Assembly: GCA_022484595.1 (NCBI GenBank) | Contig: JAKVLB010000005.1 | Location: 62,001-126,000 of the forward strand | Reading direction: 5' to 3' | DNA length: 64,000 nucleotides | Origin: Mageeibacillus sp. | Lineage (GTDB): Bacteria; Bacillota; Clostridia; Saccharofermentanales; Saccharofermentanaceae | Part shown: positions 1 to 8,413 of the stretch, piece after piece | Layout: each line of letters begins with the position of its first letter | Position numbering within the stretch: the first letter of the stretch is position 1 | Position numbers and translations under genes: made by a program | The notes under the pieces: generated by a model | Database searches by the model: none | What the model saw: the letters and a program-made list of their open reading frames with translations, nothing else | Told to the model about the DNA's origin: nothing

Positions 1-444
1 CCTAAGGTTATGTCAGCCGCCGGAACCGATAAGTGTAATTCGAAACGTTATGAGAAGACGGTTGCTGAGCTTCGTCCTATTCTTGTGAATCTGAGACGCA
101 ATGTTTTCAAGGTTGCATTTGACGGGAACTCCCTTCCCCTGGAATGCGAGGCCGGAAAAGTCGATACCAGACGAGTCTGGTGGGTTCAGGCTGAGACCGT
201 CGTTGGTATGGTCAACGGATACAGAAGAGACGGTTGCAGGGAATATCTTGAAGCGGCTAAATCGGAATGGAATTACATAAAGAATTACATTATAGATAAA
301 AGACCGGGGTCAGAGTGGTACTGGGTAATAAATGAAGACGCCACGCCTGTCGAAGGAGAGCCGATTGTCGAGCCGTGGAAGTGCCCGTATCATAACGGAA
401 GAATGTGCATTGAAGTGTTGAAGGGCGACACAAGGGTAGGATAA
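1..444 (+). CDS. Cellobiose 2-epimerase / AGE-family epimerase, C-terminal part (5' end outside window)
   Basis: The frame is open from base 1, so only the last 147 or so residues are visible and the start lies outside. The remnant carries features of the N-acylglucosamine/cellobiose 2-epimerase family: RVWWVQAE followed by a helical stretch, and a closing WKCPYHNGRMC segment that supplies active-site histidine residues of the (alpha/alpha)6 barrel. Such enzymes isomerise the reducing-end glucose of cellobiose or other beta-linked oligosaccharides to mannose in the cytoplasm. It is followed after 7 nt by an alpha-galactosidase, consistent with one oligosaccharide-use operon. Family assignment is good; the exact substrate cannot be told from the fragment. 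Confidence 0.85.
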   Translation, partial: PKVMSAAGTDKCNSKRYEKTVAELRPILVNLRRNVFKVAFDGNSLPLECEAGKVDTRRVWWVQAETVVGMVNGYRRDGCREYLEAAKSEWNYIKNYIIDKRPGSEWYWVINEDATPVEGEPIVEPWKCPYHNGRMCIEVLKGDTRVG

Positions 445-451
445 CTCTGAT

Positions 452-2710
452 ATGATTACGTTTGACGCGGACAGCGGACTGTTCCGGATTGATACAGAAC
501 GAACAAGTTATATCTGTGCCGTTGCCGGCGGCTATCTCGCGCACGTTTACTACGGACGCAGGCTGCAAAGCACCGGCATTGACTATCTGGTACACAGCCT
601 TGTTACCAGAAAATATCCTGAAGACTGCCCAGGAGAGAAGGGCAGCTTTGCGGATGAATTTCCTTTTGAATACCCTGCGGCAGGTCTCGGTGACAACCGG
701 CAATGCGCCCTGGCGGCACATGACGATACCGGTGCCATAGCGATTGAACTAAAGTATGATTCACACAGAATATACAACGGTAAGCCGGTTCTTGAAGGAT
801 TGCCGGCTTCGTTCGGAAAGCCTGAGGAAACACATACTCTTGATATCGTAATTGCAGACAGTAAGCATGGAATCACAGTTGTTCTGACGTATTCTGTATT
901 TGGGGGTTCCGACGCGATCGCGAAAAGTGTTACGGTGACCAATACCGGTTCAGCCAAACTTTTTATTGACAGCTGTCTTTCATCATCAATAACCGTTGCT
1001 GACGGAGACCGTGACGTATTAAGGCTTCCGGGTTCATGGTCGCGCGAACGGCAGCTCATCCGGACACCGATGCAGCAGGGCAGTATTGTGACTGAATCGG
1101 TCCGGGGAATATCAAGTCATCAGGATCATCCTTTCATTGCCCTGGCGGATTCTTCCGGCAGTTCGGATAATTCTGTGATTGCGCAGAATCTCGTATACTC
1201 CGGTTCCTTTATTGCAAAAGCCCAGATGGATCAGTTTGGCAGGACCAGGGTTGCCATGGGTATTCATCCGGATACTTTTATGTGGCTGTTAGAACCCGGG
1301 GAGAGTTTTACGGCGCCTGAGGTTATATGTGTATATTCCGACAGCGGAACAGACAGAATGACTGCGATATATCACGATTTTTATCGCAATCATCTCATAC
1401 GGAGTCCGTGGAAAGATGCTGCAAGACCGGTTCTTGTCAACAGCTGGGAGGCTTTCTATTTTGATTATGACGCCGATAAACTGATTGAACTTGCAGAGCA
1501 GGCAGGTGAACTTGGAATTGAGCTTCTTGTCGTGGACGACGGATGGTTTGGACAAAGGGATATGCCTGACAGTTCGCTTGGTGACTGGACTCCGGACAAA
1601 CGGAAGTTTCCGGAAGGAATGGAAGTTTTCGCGAGCAAAATCAGGTCAATAAAGGTTAATTGTTCAGACGGGCCAGATACAGAAGCTGAATATATGAAGC
1701 TCGGATTATGGGTAGAGCCTGAGATGGTATCTCCTGATTCGGAGCTGTTAAGACAGCATCCCGAGTGGATTCTCGCCAATGGTGATGAGAAGCCGGTTAT
1801 GATACGTGACCAGTATGTTCTTGATTTTACCCGGGACGATGTTGTCTCGGAAGTTTTTCTGAGGCTTAAGAGTGCAATTACCGCCGCGGGAGCAGCCTAC
1901 CTTAAGTGGGATATGAACAGACCGCTTATTGAATACGGTAGTGCCGCGCTTCCGCCTGAACGAAGGGGCGAGGCGATGCACCGTTATGTTCTCGGCTTGT
2001 ATTCTCTTCAGGAACGTATTCTGCAAGCTTTTCCGGATATTCTGATTGAGAACTGCTGCAGCGGCGGAGGGAGATTTGATTCGGGCATGCTTTACTACAG
2101 CCCGCAAATATGGTGTTCGGATAATACAGATGCTGTTGACAGGCTTGCGATACAGTCCGGCACGGCGCTTTTGTACCCGCTGAGCTGTATAGGAGCGCAT
2201 GTCTCTTCCAGTCCGAATGATTCAACGGGACGCTGTGTTCCCATGGCAACCCGTGCGGCAGTCGCACTTGCAGGTACATTCGGATATGAGCTCAACCTGC
2301 TTAAGCTTACTGAAGAAGATAAAGCAGCCATTCCCGGACAGATTGCTGTCCGCAAGAGGTTTGAAGAACTCATTCGCAACGGATACTACAGACGACTTAA
2401 GTCCATGTATCATAATGAACGTGACACAAGTTCAGGCATATCAGATTCATGGCTCGTTGTTGCTCCTGATTGTGACAGCGCACTGCTATGGTATATCAAG
2501 GTAACTTCAAAAGTTAATTCAGAAACGGGATTAATCAGAATTTCCGGACTTGATCCGGATAAATGCTACAAGGTGGAGACAGTGATTCCGGACGGAGCCT
2601 CACGTGATGAGACTGTCTATGGCGGCGATGCGCTGATAAATGCGGGGTATCCGTTACCCGCGCTTCGCGGTGATTATTCGGCAATTCTGATTTATTTCCG
2701 GGCTGTTTGA
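452..2710 (+). CDS. Alpha-galactosidase, GH36
   Basis: A 752-residue cytoplasmic glycosidase that releases terminal alpha-1,6-galactose from raffinose-family sugars or galactomannan fragments. The GH36 signature is complete: an N-terminal beta-supersandwich, then the TIM barrel with WEAFYFD, VVDDGWFG, the nucleophile motif LKWDMNR (Asp487) and the acid/base motif WCSDNTDA (Asp557). The 70-residue spacing between the two aspartates is that of characterised GH36 enzymes. CSGGGRFD lies between them. No signal peptide is present. The start is ATG 452 with AGGGTAGG upstream. It is 7 nt behind the epimerase gene and ends in a hairpin shared with the convergent phosphoglucomutase gene. Confidence 0.96.
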   Translation: MITFDADSGLFRIDTERTSYICAVAGGYLAHVYYGRRLQSTGIDYLVHSLVTRKYPEDCPGEKGSFADEFPFEYPAAGLGDNRQCALAAHDDTGAIAIELKYDSHRIYNGKPVLEGLPASFGKPEETHTLDIVIADSKHGITVVLTYSVFGGSDAIAKSVTVTNTGSAKLFIDSCLSSSITVADGDRDVLRLPGSWSRERQLIRTPMQQGSIVTESVRGISSHQDHPFIALADSSGSSDNSVIAQNLVYSGSFIAKAQMDQFGRTRVAMGIHPDTFMWLLEPGESFTAPEVICVYSDSGTDRMTAIYHDFYRNHLIRSPWKDAARPVLVNSWEAFYFDYDADKLIELAEQAGELGIELLVVDDGWFGQRDMPDSSLGDWTPDKRKFPEGMEVFASKIRSIKVNCSDGPDTEAEYMKLGLWVEPEMVSPDSELLRQHPEWILANGDEKPVMIRDQYVLDFTRDDVVSEVFLRLKSAITAAGAAYLKWDMNRPLIEYGSAALPPERRGEAMHRYVLGLYSLQERILQAFPDILIENCCSGGGRFDSGMLYYSPQIWCSDNTDAVDRLAIQSGTALLYPLSCIGAHVSSSPNDSTGRCVPMATRAAVALAGTFGYELNLLKLTEEDKAAIPGQIAVRKRFEELIRNGYYRRLKSMYHNERDTSSGISDSWLVVAPDCDSALLWYIKVTSKVNSETGLIRISGLDPDKCYKVETVIPDGASRDETVYGGDALINAGYPLPALRGDYSAILIYFRAV

Positions 2711-2720
2711 CCTATAAAAG

Positions 2721-2757
2721 ACACTCAAGCCTGTTATGAGAAATATGGCTTGAGTGT
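2721..2757. terminator. Bidirectional intrinsic terminator between GH36 and pgcA
   Basis: Perfect 11-bp stem ACACTCAAGCC / GGCTTGAGTGT with a 15-nt loop, followed by T-rich sequence on the plus strand and CTTTTA on the minus strand. The stop codon of the minus-strand phosphoglucomutase gene lies in the loop, so the two convergent genes share it. Confidence 0.8.
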
Positions 2758-4416
2758 TTCGTTTGTCTTACAGATCATTTCTGCTGCAATCTCACGCGTA
2801 TCGGCAAGAGCGCTTATATAGATTTTGATCTTTGGCTCTGTGCCTGACGGTCTTACAACTACTGTAATATTGTCGTCCAGACGGAACTTAATTACATTTG
2901 AAGGAGGCAGACCATCTTTCCCGTTGATATAGTCATCCCTGTGAGTAATCCTGTGACTGCCGATTCTGTCTGTCTCACGAATGGATTGCATTATTGACTG
3001 CATTTTCTCCGCACCTTCAGAACCGTCAAACTCATATGTGGTAAGGCTGTTAAGCATGTAGCCGTATTTGCGGTACAGTTCTTCAAGTTTGTCGAGAAGT
3101 GATATGTTGCGTGATTTGTAGAACGCAAACATTTCGCATATCAGAAAAACCGCATCGACGGCGTCCTTGTCTCTTACATATGAACCTGACAGATAACCGT
3201 AAGACTCCTCGCATCCGAAGATATATGAGCTCTCACGGGATTCGCTCTCAAGCCGTCCGATCTGCTCGCCGATATATTTGAATCCCGTCAGAACATTTAC
3301 GGTGCGAACACCATAGTTTGATGCGATATGCTCAAGCAGGTCAGAAGTCACAATTGTTTTGACATACACCGGCGACTCGGGCATTCTGTCATGGCGTTGC
3401 CGCTGCGAGCAGATGTAATCCAGAAGAAGCATACCTGTCTCATTTCCTGTCAGAAGCCTGCATTCCGATGATTTGCTTCTGACTGCTATTCCGACGCGGT
3501 CACAATCGGGATCGGTAGCAATGAGAAGGTCAGCGCCGATTCTGTCACAATAACTGAGACCCAGACTCATAGCTTCTGTTATCTCAGGGTTAGGGAAAGG
3601 ACATGTCGGAAAATTGCCGTCAGGATTGCGCTGTTCCTCAACAACAGTAACGTTGGAGAATCCGGCGGAATCAAGAACCCGCAGAACCGGCTTAAGTCCG
3701 GTTCCGTTAAGAGGGCTGTAAACTATGGAAACATCTCTGTCGGCGTCGTCGCCAAACAGTACAGATTGTGAGAGTATAGTCCGGTTGAAAGATTCGGCGA
3801 TGTCATCTGTTATGTAACTGATGTGTCCGGAATTCAGGCCGTCTTCAAAAGATGCGGAGGGCATTGCGTCAAAATAGTCGGAACTGTTAATTGAATTCAG
3901 TATCAGCCCGGCGGCGTTATCGGTAATCTGGCAGCCGTCAGGTCCATATACCTTATATCCGTTGTACTTTGCCGGATTATGCGATGCTGTTACCATGATT
4001 CCGGCGGCGCAATTGAGATTGCGGACTGCGTATGACAGCAGAGGAGTAGGCATAAGTTCAGGATATATGAACACCTGAAGCCCGCTGGCGGCGAAAACCT
4101 GTGCAGCGGTGCGCGCGAACAGATCGGAATTTATTCTTGAATCGTAGCTGACGGCGATTCTGCGGCGCGAAGGATCGAATGATTTCACGACATAATCCGC
4201 AAGGCCCGAAGATGCACGCGCGACGGTGTAAATATTCATTCTGTTTGTTCCGGCTCCTATTACTCCGCGAAGTCCCCCGGTGCCAAAGGCGAGATCCTTA
4301 TAGAATGAATCTTCTATTTCAGCTTCGTCCATTGAACGAAGCGCGGCTGCAACAGCGGTGTTGTCAGCTTTTGCAAGCCAGTGTGAGTATACATTCATGA
4401 TTTCCTTTGTAAGCAT
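2734..4416 (-). CDS. pgcA: Phosphoglucomutase / phospho-sugar mutase
   Basis: A 560-residue alpha-D-phosphohexomutase interconverting glucose 6-phosphate and glucose 1-phosphate, linking glycolysis to UDP-glucose, glycogen and envelope precursors. All four family signatures are visible: the phosphoserine loop TASHNP (Ser145), the Mg-binding loop DPDCDRVG, the sugar loop GCEESYGY, and the C-terminal phosphate-binding RPSGTEPK. Length matches the Bacillus PgcA subfamily rather than the shorter GlmM. The ATG follows an ideal GGAGGAAAT site. A near-consensus sigma-A promoter lies about 70 nt upstream. Mannose phosphate could be a second substrate. Confidence 0.95.
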   Translation of the reverse strand: MLTKEIMNVYSHWLAKADNTAVAAALRSMDEAEIEDSFYKDLAFGTGGLRGVIGAGTNRMNIYTVARASSGLADYVVKSFDPSRRRIAVSYDSRINSDLFARTAAQVFAASGLQVFIYPELMPTPLLSYAVRNLNCAAGIMVTASHNPAKYNGYKVYGPDGCQITDNAAGLILNSINSSDYFDAMPSASFEDGLNSGHISYITDDIAESFNRTILSQSVLFGDDADRDVSIVYSPLNGTGLKPVLRVLDSAGFSNVTVVEEQRNPDGNFPTCPFPNPEITEAMSLGLSYCDRIGADLLIATDPDCDRVGIAVRSKSSECRLLTGNETGMLLLDYICSQRQRHDRMPESPVYVKTIVTSDLLEHIASNYGVRTVNVLTGFKYIGEQIGRLESESRESSYIFGCEESYGYLSGSYVRDKDAVDAVFLICEMFAFYKSRNISLLDKLEELYRKYGYMLNSLTTYEFDGSEGAEKMQSIMQSIRETDRIGSHRITHRDDYINGKDGLPPSNVIKFRLDDNITVVVRPSGTEPKIKIYISALADTREIAAEMICKTNETLKPYFS

Positions 4417-4484
4417 ATTTCCTCCATTTATCGATACATCCGGCAGCTAAATAATTAGCCACAAATTAGTCTTAAATTAGCTAA

Positions 4485-4513
4485 ATATTAATCAGTAATG
4501 AGTTGGCTGTCAA
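4485..4513 (-). promoter_or_regulatory. Sigma-A promoter of pgcA
   Basis: On the minus strand TTGACA (4508-4513) is followed after exactly 17 nt by TAATAT (4485-4490). A related AGCTAAATA-TTA element occurs twice, at 4479-4490 over the -10 region and at 4445-4457 in the leader, and could be a pair of operator half-sites. Confidence 0.8.
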
Positions 4514-4580
4514 TACCGCTTATAAATAAGCGGACAGAAAATGTATACCTGGAAATGAGTATGACTATGTGCCGGCGGAA

Positions 4581-5762
4581 TTATGCGGCGGCTTCCCCGC
4601 TGTGTCCGAACATCTGCTTGAGCAGTATCGGAACAAGGATTGAACTTACGAGAATCAGAAGAATTACCGGAGTGAAGAACTCAGGCGCGATAAGTCCTGC
4701 TGACAGACCTTTCTGGGCGGTTATGAGAGCAACCTCGCCGCGTGTCATCATACCTACGCCGATTTTGAGAGAATCACTGAAGTTGAAGCGGCAGATTCTC
4801 GCTATCCCGCCGCACCCGATGATTTTGCCGACGCATGCGATAATCACAAAGGCAACAGAGAAAAGCATCAGCCTTGCATCCATAGACGCAAAGGATACCT
4901 TAAGTCCTATGCCGGCAAAGAAGATAGGAGCGAAAACCATGTATGCGCTGATGTCAACACGACGTTCCACATATTTCGCATCGTTGAGATTGCACAGAAC
5001 AACGCCCGCGACGTAAGCTCCGGTGATATCGGCTATTCCGAAAAATTTCTCTGCCACATATGCCATGGCGAGACAGTAAACGAGAGCCGCGATAGGTATT
5101 CTTCTGGTGTGCTCGTAGCGTGAGTCAAGCCAGACAAAAATCTTGTTAACGAGAAATCCTGAGACAATTGCGATTGCAAAGAATGCTATTGCCTTAAAAA
5201 CAATAATCCATACGGAGGTGTCCGTTCCTTTGGCGCTCAAAACAAAAGTAAGCACGACGATTCCGATGACATCGTCTATAATCGCAGCACTGACTATAGT
5301 GGTGCCGACTGTGCCGCTTAACCTCCCGAGTTCTTTGAGAGCCGCCACGGTTATGCTGACAGACGTAGCGGCCATAATCGTTCCGATAAAAAGTCCCTTG
5401 AGAAATTGTTCGGAACCCGGCGTTCCCCAGCCGTAGAAACTCATAAAAAGTACTGTTCCCAATATAATAGGCACAAAAACGCCGGCGCAGGCGACCGCGG
5501 TGGCCTGGAGCCCGGTCTCTTTGAGCTTCTTCATATCTGTTCCGAGCCCGGCCTCAAACATAAGCATAACTACGCCGATCTCGGCCATCTGTGAAATAAA
5601 ATCCGATTGGCTGACTATTCCTAAAACAGCAGGACCTATAATAAGGCCGGCGAGTATCTCTCCGACGACTTCAGGCGCATGGAGTTTGCGTGCGCAGATC
5701 CCGAAAACTTTGGCTGCCAGCAAAATAATAGCCAGATCCTTTAAATAACCGACACTGTCCAT
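4581..5762 (-). CDS. Cation/proton antiporter, CPA2 (Kef/NapA-like)
   Basis: A 393-residue integral membrane protein of the monovalent cation:proton antiporter-2 family, with about 12 to 13 hydrophobic segments. Visible features are an N-terminal APEVVGEILAG helix typical of the family, a MLMFEAGLGTD segment, and the ITGAYVAGV plus FFAGIGL segments that form the ion site. The C-terminal TrkA-N domain of KefB/KefC is missing, as in short CPA2 members. It probably exchanges Na+ or K+ for protons. The ATG at 5762 is chosen because CAGAGG stands 8 nt before it; a longer frame to 5804 has no ribosome site. The gene appears monocistronic. Confidence 0.9.
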   Translation of the reverse strand: MDSVGYLKDLAIILLAAKVFGICARKLHAPEVVGEILAGLIIGPAVLGIVSQSDFISQMAEIGVVMLMFEAGLGTDMKKLKETGLQATAVACAGVFVPIILGTVLFMSFYGWGTPGSEQFLKGLFIGTIMAATSVSITVAALKELGRLSGTVGTTIVSAAIIDDVIGIVVLTFVLSAKGTDTSVWIIVFKAIAFFAIAIVSGFLVNKIFVWLDSRYEHTRRIPIAALVYCLAMAYVAEKFFGIADITGAYVAGVVLCNLNDAKYVERRVDISAYMVFAPIFFAGIGLKVSFASMDARLMLFSVAFVIIACVGKIIGCGGIARICRFNFSDSLKIGVGMMTRGEVALITAQKGLSAGLIAPEFFTPVILLILVSSILVPILLKQMFGHSGEAAA

Positions 5763-5941
5763 ATTGATAACCTCTGAATTCTCACTTGTGCCGATAAGCG
5801 GCATAAAACAACGCTACTTATTATGCCACCGACAGTCGAATGAGTAGAGAGTGCAGTTTCAACAAATTTCAAATGATAAATTATAACCACTCGATAAATG
5901 ATAAAATAATCAAAAGATATATTTATACAGGAGAACAGATT

Positions 5942-7735
5942 ATGAAGGAACTGGAATTTCCCTTTGATCCGGATTACATACTTCGCAGGAAGAAGGCGTT
6001 GAGAAGGCAGCTTCTTGCGCGCGAAGATGTCAGTTACATCAGCAAGAAGATTGCGTTTCTCGGAGGCTCGACTACGAGTGATGTTGTCCAGATACTTGAG
6101 CTGTTTCTGCTTAATTACGGCATAAAGCCGGAATTCTACGAGTCAGAGTACAACATGTACTATGAGGATGCTGTATTCGGAAATGAGGAGCTTGACGCTT
6201 TTGCTCCCGATGTCGTGATTATTCATACCACCTCACGCAATATAAGAACTTACCCCGCGCCGGGGGACAGCGTTGAACGGATAGATGCGCTTGAGACGGA
6301 GGTTTACTCGCAGTTTGAGCAGGCGTGGATTGCTCTTGACGCCAGATACCATTGCACTGTTATCCAGAATAATTTCGAGCTTCCGTATTACAGGCTTTTC
6401 GGTAACCGTGAGGCAAGCGACATTCACGGCAGAAGTAATTTTACGAGAAGACTTAACGCGCGGTTTTATGATTATGCCGGGAAGAATGCGAATTTCTTTA
6501 TCAACGACATCGATTATCTTGCGGCGGAGTACGGAATCAAGCGCTGGGCTGATCTCAGCGACTGGTACAGGTATAAATACGCGCTTGCCGTGCCGGCGAT
6601 ACCGGCGCTTGCGAGCAACCTCGCGCACATAATCAAGAGCATCTACGGCAGGAACAAGAAGGCGTTCGCGCTCGATATGGACAACACTCTCTGGGGCGGA
6701 GTCGTAGGAGATGACGGTCCGGAGAACATCAGGATCGGACACGAGGACGCTTCTTCCGAACTTTATACCGAGTTTCAGCAGTACATCAGGGCGCATAAGG
6801 ATTTGGGAGTGCTTCTGACGGTAGCGTCCAAGAATGATGAGGAGAACGCGCTTGCAGGACTTGCACGCCCGGATTCTACACTTTCAAAGGATGATTTTCT
6901 CGTAATCAAGGCCAACTGGGACAATAAGGATATCAATATAAGAAAGACCGCTTCAGAACTCAATCTCGGCGCGGACAGCTTCGTTTTTGTCGACGATAAT
7001 CCGGTTGAGAGGGCGCTTGTGGAGGGGCAGATAAAGGGAATCGGAGTTCCGGAGCTTGGCGCAGCGGAGAGTTACATAGGGATACTTGACGGGAGCGGTT
7101 TTTTCGAAGTGACGCACCTGTCGCAGGAAGACCTTAAGCGCAACAGCATGTATAAGGCGAATCTTGAGAGAGAGCAGGCATCGCAGAGCTTCGGCAATTA
7201 TGACGATTATCTGAAGTCTCTGGAGATGAAAGCGGAGATTCTTCCGTTCAAAGAAATGTATATGGCCCGCATAGCCGAGCTTACCAACAAGAGCAACCAG
7301 TTTAATCTGACTACCCGGAGAATGAGTCAGACGGAACTTGAGAGTATAGCCGGGGATTCTGCATATATTACGCGCTACGGCAGGCTTACCGACAGGTTCG
7401 GCGACAACGGTGTGGTCAGCGTGGTATTCGGACATGAACAGAAGGATGACGGAGGTTCAAGTCTTTGCATCGACCTGTGGCTCATGAGCTGCCGAGTTCT
7501 CAAGCGCGGAATGGAGTACGCGATGATGGACGAGATCGCAGATGAGTGCAGACGGCGCAAAATATCGAGAATCAAAGGCTTTTATTATCCGACGGCAAAG
7601 AATAGAATGGTTAAGGAGTTCTATGCTGACCAGGGTTTTGTCAAGACAGATGAGGATGAAGCGGGAAACACATGCTGGGAGCTTGACCTCTCAGTCCCCG
7701 GAAGCAGCAGGAACACAGCGATTAAAGTTAATTGA
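5942..7735 (+). CDS. fkbH: FkbH-like HAD/GNAT enzyme (glyceryl-ACP forming type)
   Basis: A 597-residue protein. The N-terminal region has an SGNH-like start (FLGGSTTSDV); the middle is the FkbH-type HAD domain with DMDNTLWGG (Asp nucleophile motif), TVASKND and FVDDNPVE; the C-terminus is an acyltransferase-like domain with TNKSNQFNLTTRR. Known FkbH proteins take 1,3-bisphosphoglycerate, dephosphorylate it and load the glyceryl unit onto an acyl carrier protein, which supplies C3 units to polyketides and other natural products. The next gene encodes an ACP, which fits directly. The start is ATG 5942 behind AGGAGA; an upstream in-frame ATG lacks a ribosome site. Confidence 0.93.
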   Translation: MKELEFPFDPDYILRRKKALRRQLLAREDVSYISKKIAFLGGSTTSDVVQILELFLLNYGIKPEFYESEYNMYYEDAVFGNEELDAFAPDVVIIHTTSRNIRTYPAPGDSVERIDALETEVYSQFEQAWIALDARYHCTVIQNNFELPYYRLFGNREASDIHGRSNFTRRLNARFYDYAGKNANFFINDIDYLAAEYGIKRWADLSDWYRYKYALAVPAIPALASNLAHIIKSIYGRNKKAFALDMDNTLWGGVVGDDGPENIRIGHEDASSELYTEFQQYIRAHKDLGVLLTVASKNDEENALAGLARPDSTLSKDDFLVIKANWDNKDINIRKTASELNLGADSFVFVDDNPVERALVEGQIKGIGVPELGAAESYIGILDGSGFFEVTHLSQEDLKRNSMYKANLEREQASQSFGNYDDYLKSLEMKAEILPFKEMYMARIAELTNKSNQFNLTTRRMSQTELESIAGDSAYITRYGRLTDRFGDNGVVSVVFGHEQKDDGGSSLCIDLWLMSCRVLKRGMEYAMMDEIADECRRRKISRIKGFYYPTAKNRMVKEFYADQGFVKTDEDEAGNTCWELDLSVPGSSRNTAIKVN

Positions 7736-7752
7736 CAGACAAGGAGACATAT

Positions 7753-7995
7753 ATGTCAAGAGAAGAGATATACGGCAGGCTTAATGAAGTTTTCAGAGAC
7801 GTTTTCGACGATGAGGAGATCACCGTGAACGATAGTACTACCGCAAATGATGTGGACGGATGGGATTCGCTTGAACACATCAATCTGATTGTCGCGGTTG
7901 AGCGGGCGTTCGGGATCAAGTTCACGATGGGCGAGACCGTCGGAATGAAGAATGTCGGCGAGATGGTCGACAAGATTCTGATGCATCTGGGGTAA
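7753..7995 (+). CDS. Acyl carrier protein
   Basis: An 80-residue acidic four-helix carrier with the phosphopantetheine attachment motif GWDSLEHI, the Ser being the modified residue. It starts at ATG 7753, 6 nt after a perfect AAGGAG, 17 nt behind fkbH, and ends 4 nt before the VOC gene. It is not in a fatty-acid gene cluster, so it most likely carries the three-carbon unit made by the FkbH-like enzyme and presents it to a downstream transferase. This pairing parallels FkbH/FkbJ, and a dedicated ACP beside an MBOAT protein parallels DltC/DltB. The partner assignments are inferred from position. Confidence 0.93.
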   Translation: MSREEIYGRLNEVFRDVFDDEEITVNDSTTANDVDGWDSLEHINLIVAVERAFGIKFTMGETVGMKNVGEMVDKILMHLG

Positions 7996-7999
7996 CGTT

Positions 8000-8413
8000 A
8001 TGCAGGTACACCACATAGGCTACCTTGTCAAGAGAATAGGGGACGCGGAAGAGTCTCTTAAGGTACTGGGATACAGCGAGGAACGTGCGGCGGAATACGA
8101 TCCGATAAGGGATGCCGTGCTGTCGTTCTGGGTTAACGGAAGTACCAGAGTTGAACTGGTCGAGCCTGCGGCGGAATCTCCTCTCAGGCCGCTTCTGGCG
8201 CGTTATAAGAATTCACCCTATCATATCTGCTACATAGCGGATGATATTGAGAAAGAACAGCAAAGGCTTGAGCAGGCCGGATATGTCATGTTCAGGGAAC
8301 CTGAGAAGGCGCCATGTCTTGAAGGGAAATCTGTTGTGTTTCTGATGAGCCCCGGTGCCGGAATGGTCGAACTTGTCGAAGCATCGGACCCGACCGGGAA
8401 GGAGGCAGAGTAA
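8000..8413 (+). CDS. VOC-superfamily protein, methylmalonyl-CoA epimerase-like
   Basis: A 137-residue vicinal-oxygen-chelate fold made of two beta-alpha-beta-beta-beta modules. Candidate metal ligands stand at the usual positions: HH near residues 4 and 5, Glu in RVELVEP, His in PYHICYI, and Glu in GMVELVE. Family members include methylmalonyl-CoA epimerase, glyoxalase I and dioxygenases. Encoded between an ACP and an MBOAT acyltransferase, it could epimerise or otherwise modify the acyl unit on the carrier protein, but the sequence does not fix the reaction. It starts at ATG 8000, and its stop is immediately adjacent to the next ATG. Confidence 0.85.
   Translation: MQVHHIGYLVKRIGDAEESLKVLGYSEERAAEYDPIRDAVLSFWVNGSTRVELVEPAAESPLRPLLARYKNSPYHICYIADDIEKEQQRLEQAGYVMFREPEKAPCLEGKSVVFLMSPGAGMVELVEASDPTGKEAE

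Noticed and set aside
4517-4534. CCGCTTAT-AA-ATAAGCGG dyad as terminator of the antiporter gene
   Set aside because: No T-run follows on the minus strand; the next bases are the TTGACA of the pgcA promoter, so an operator role is as likely. Left unassigned.
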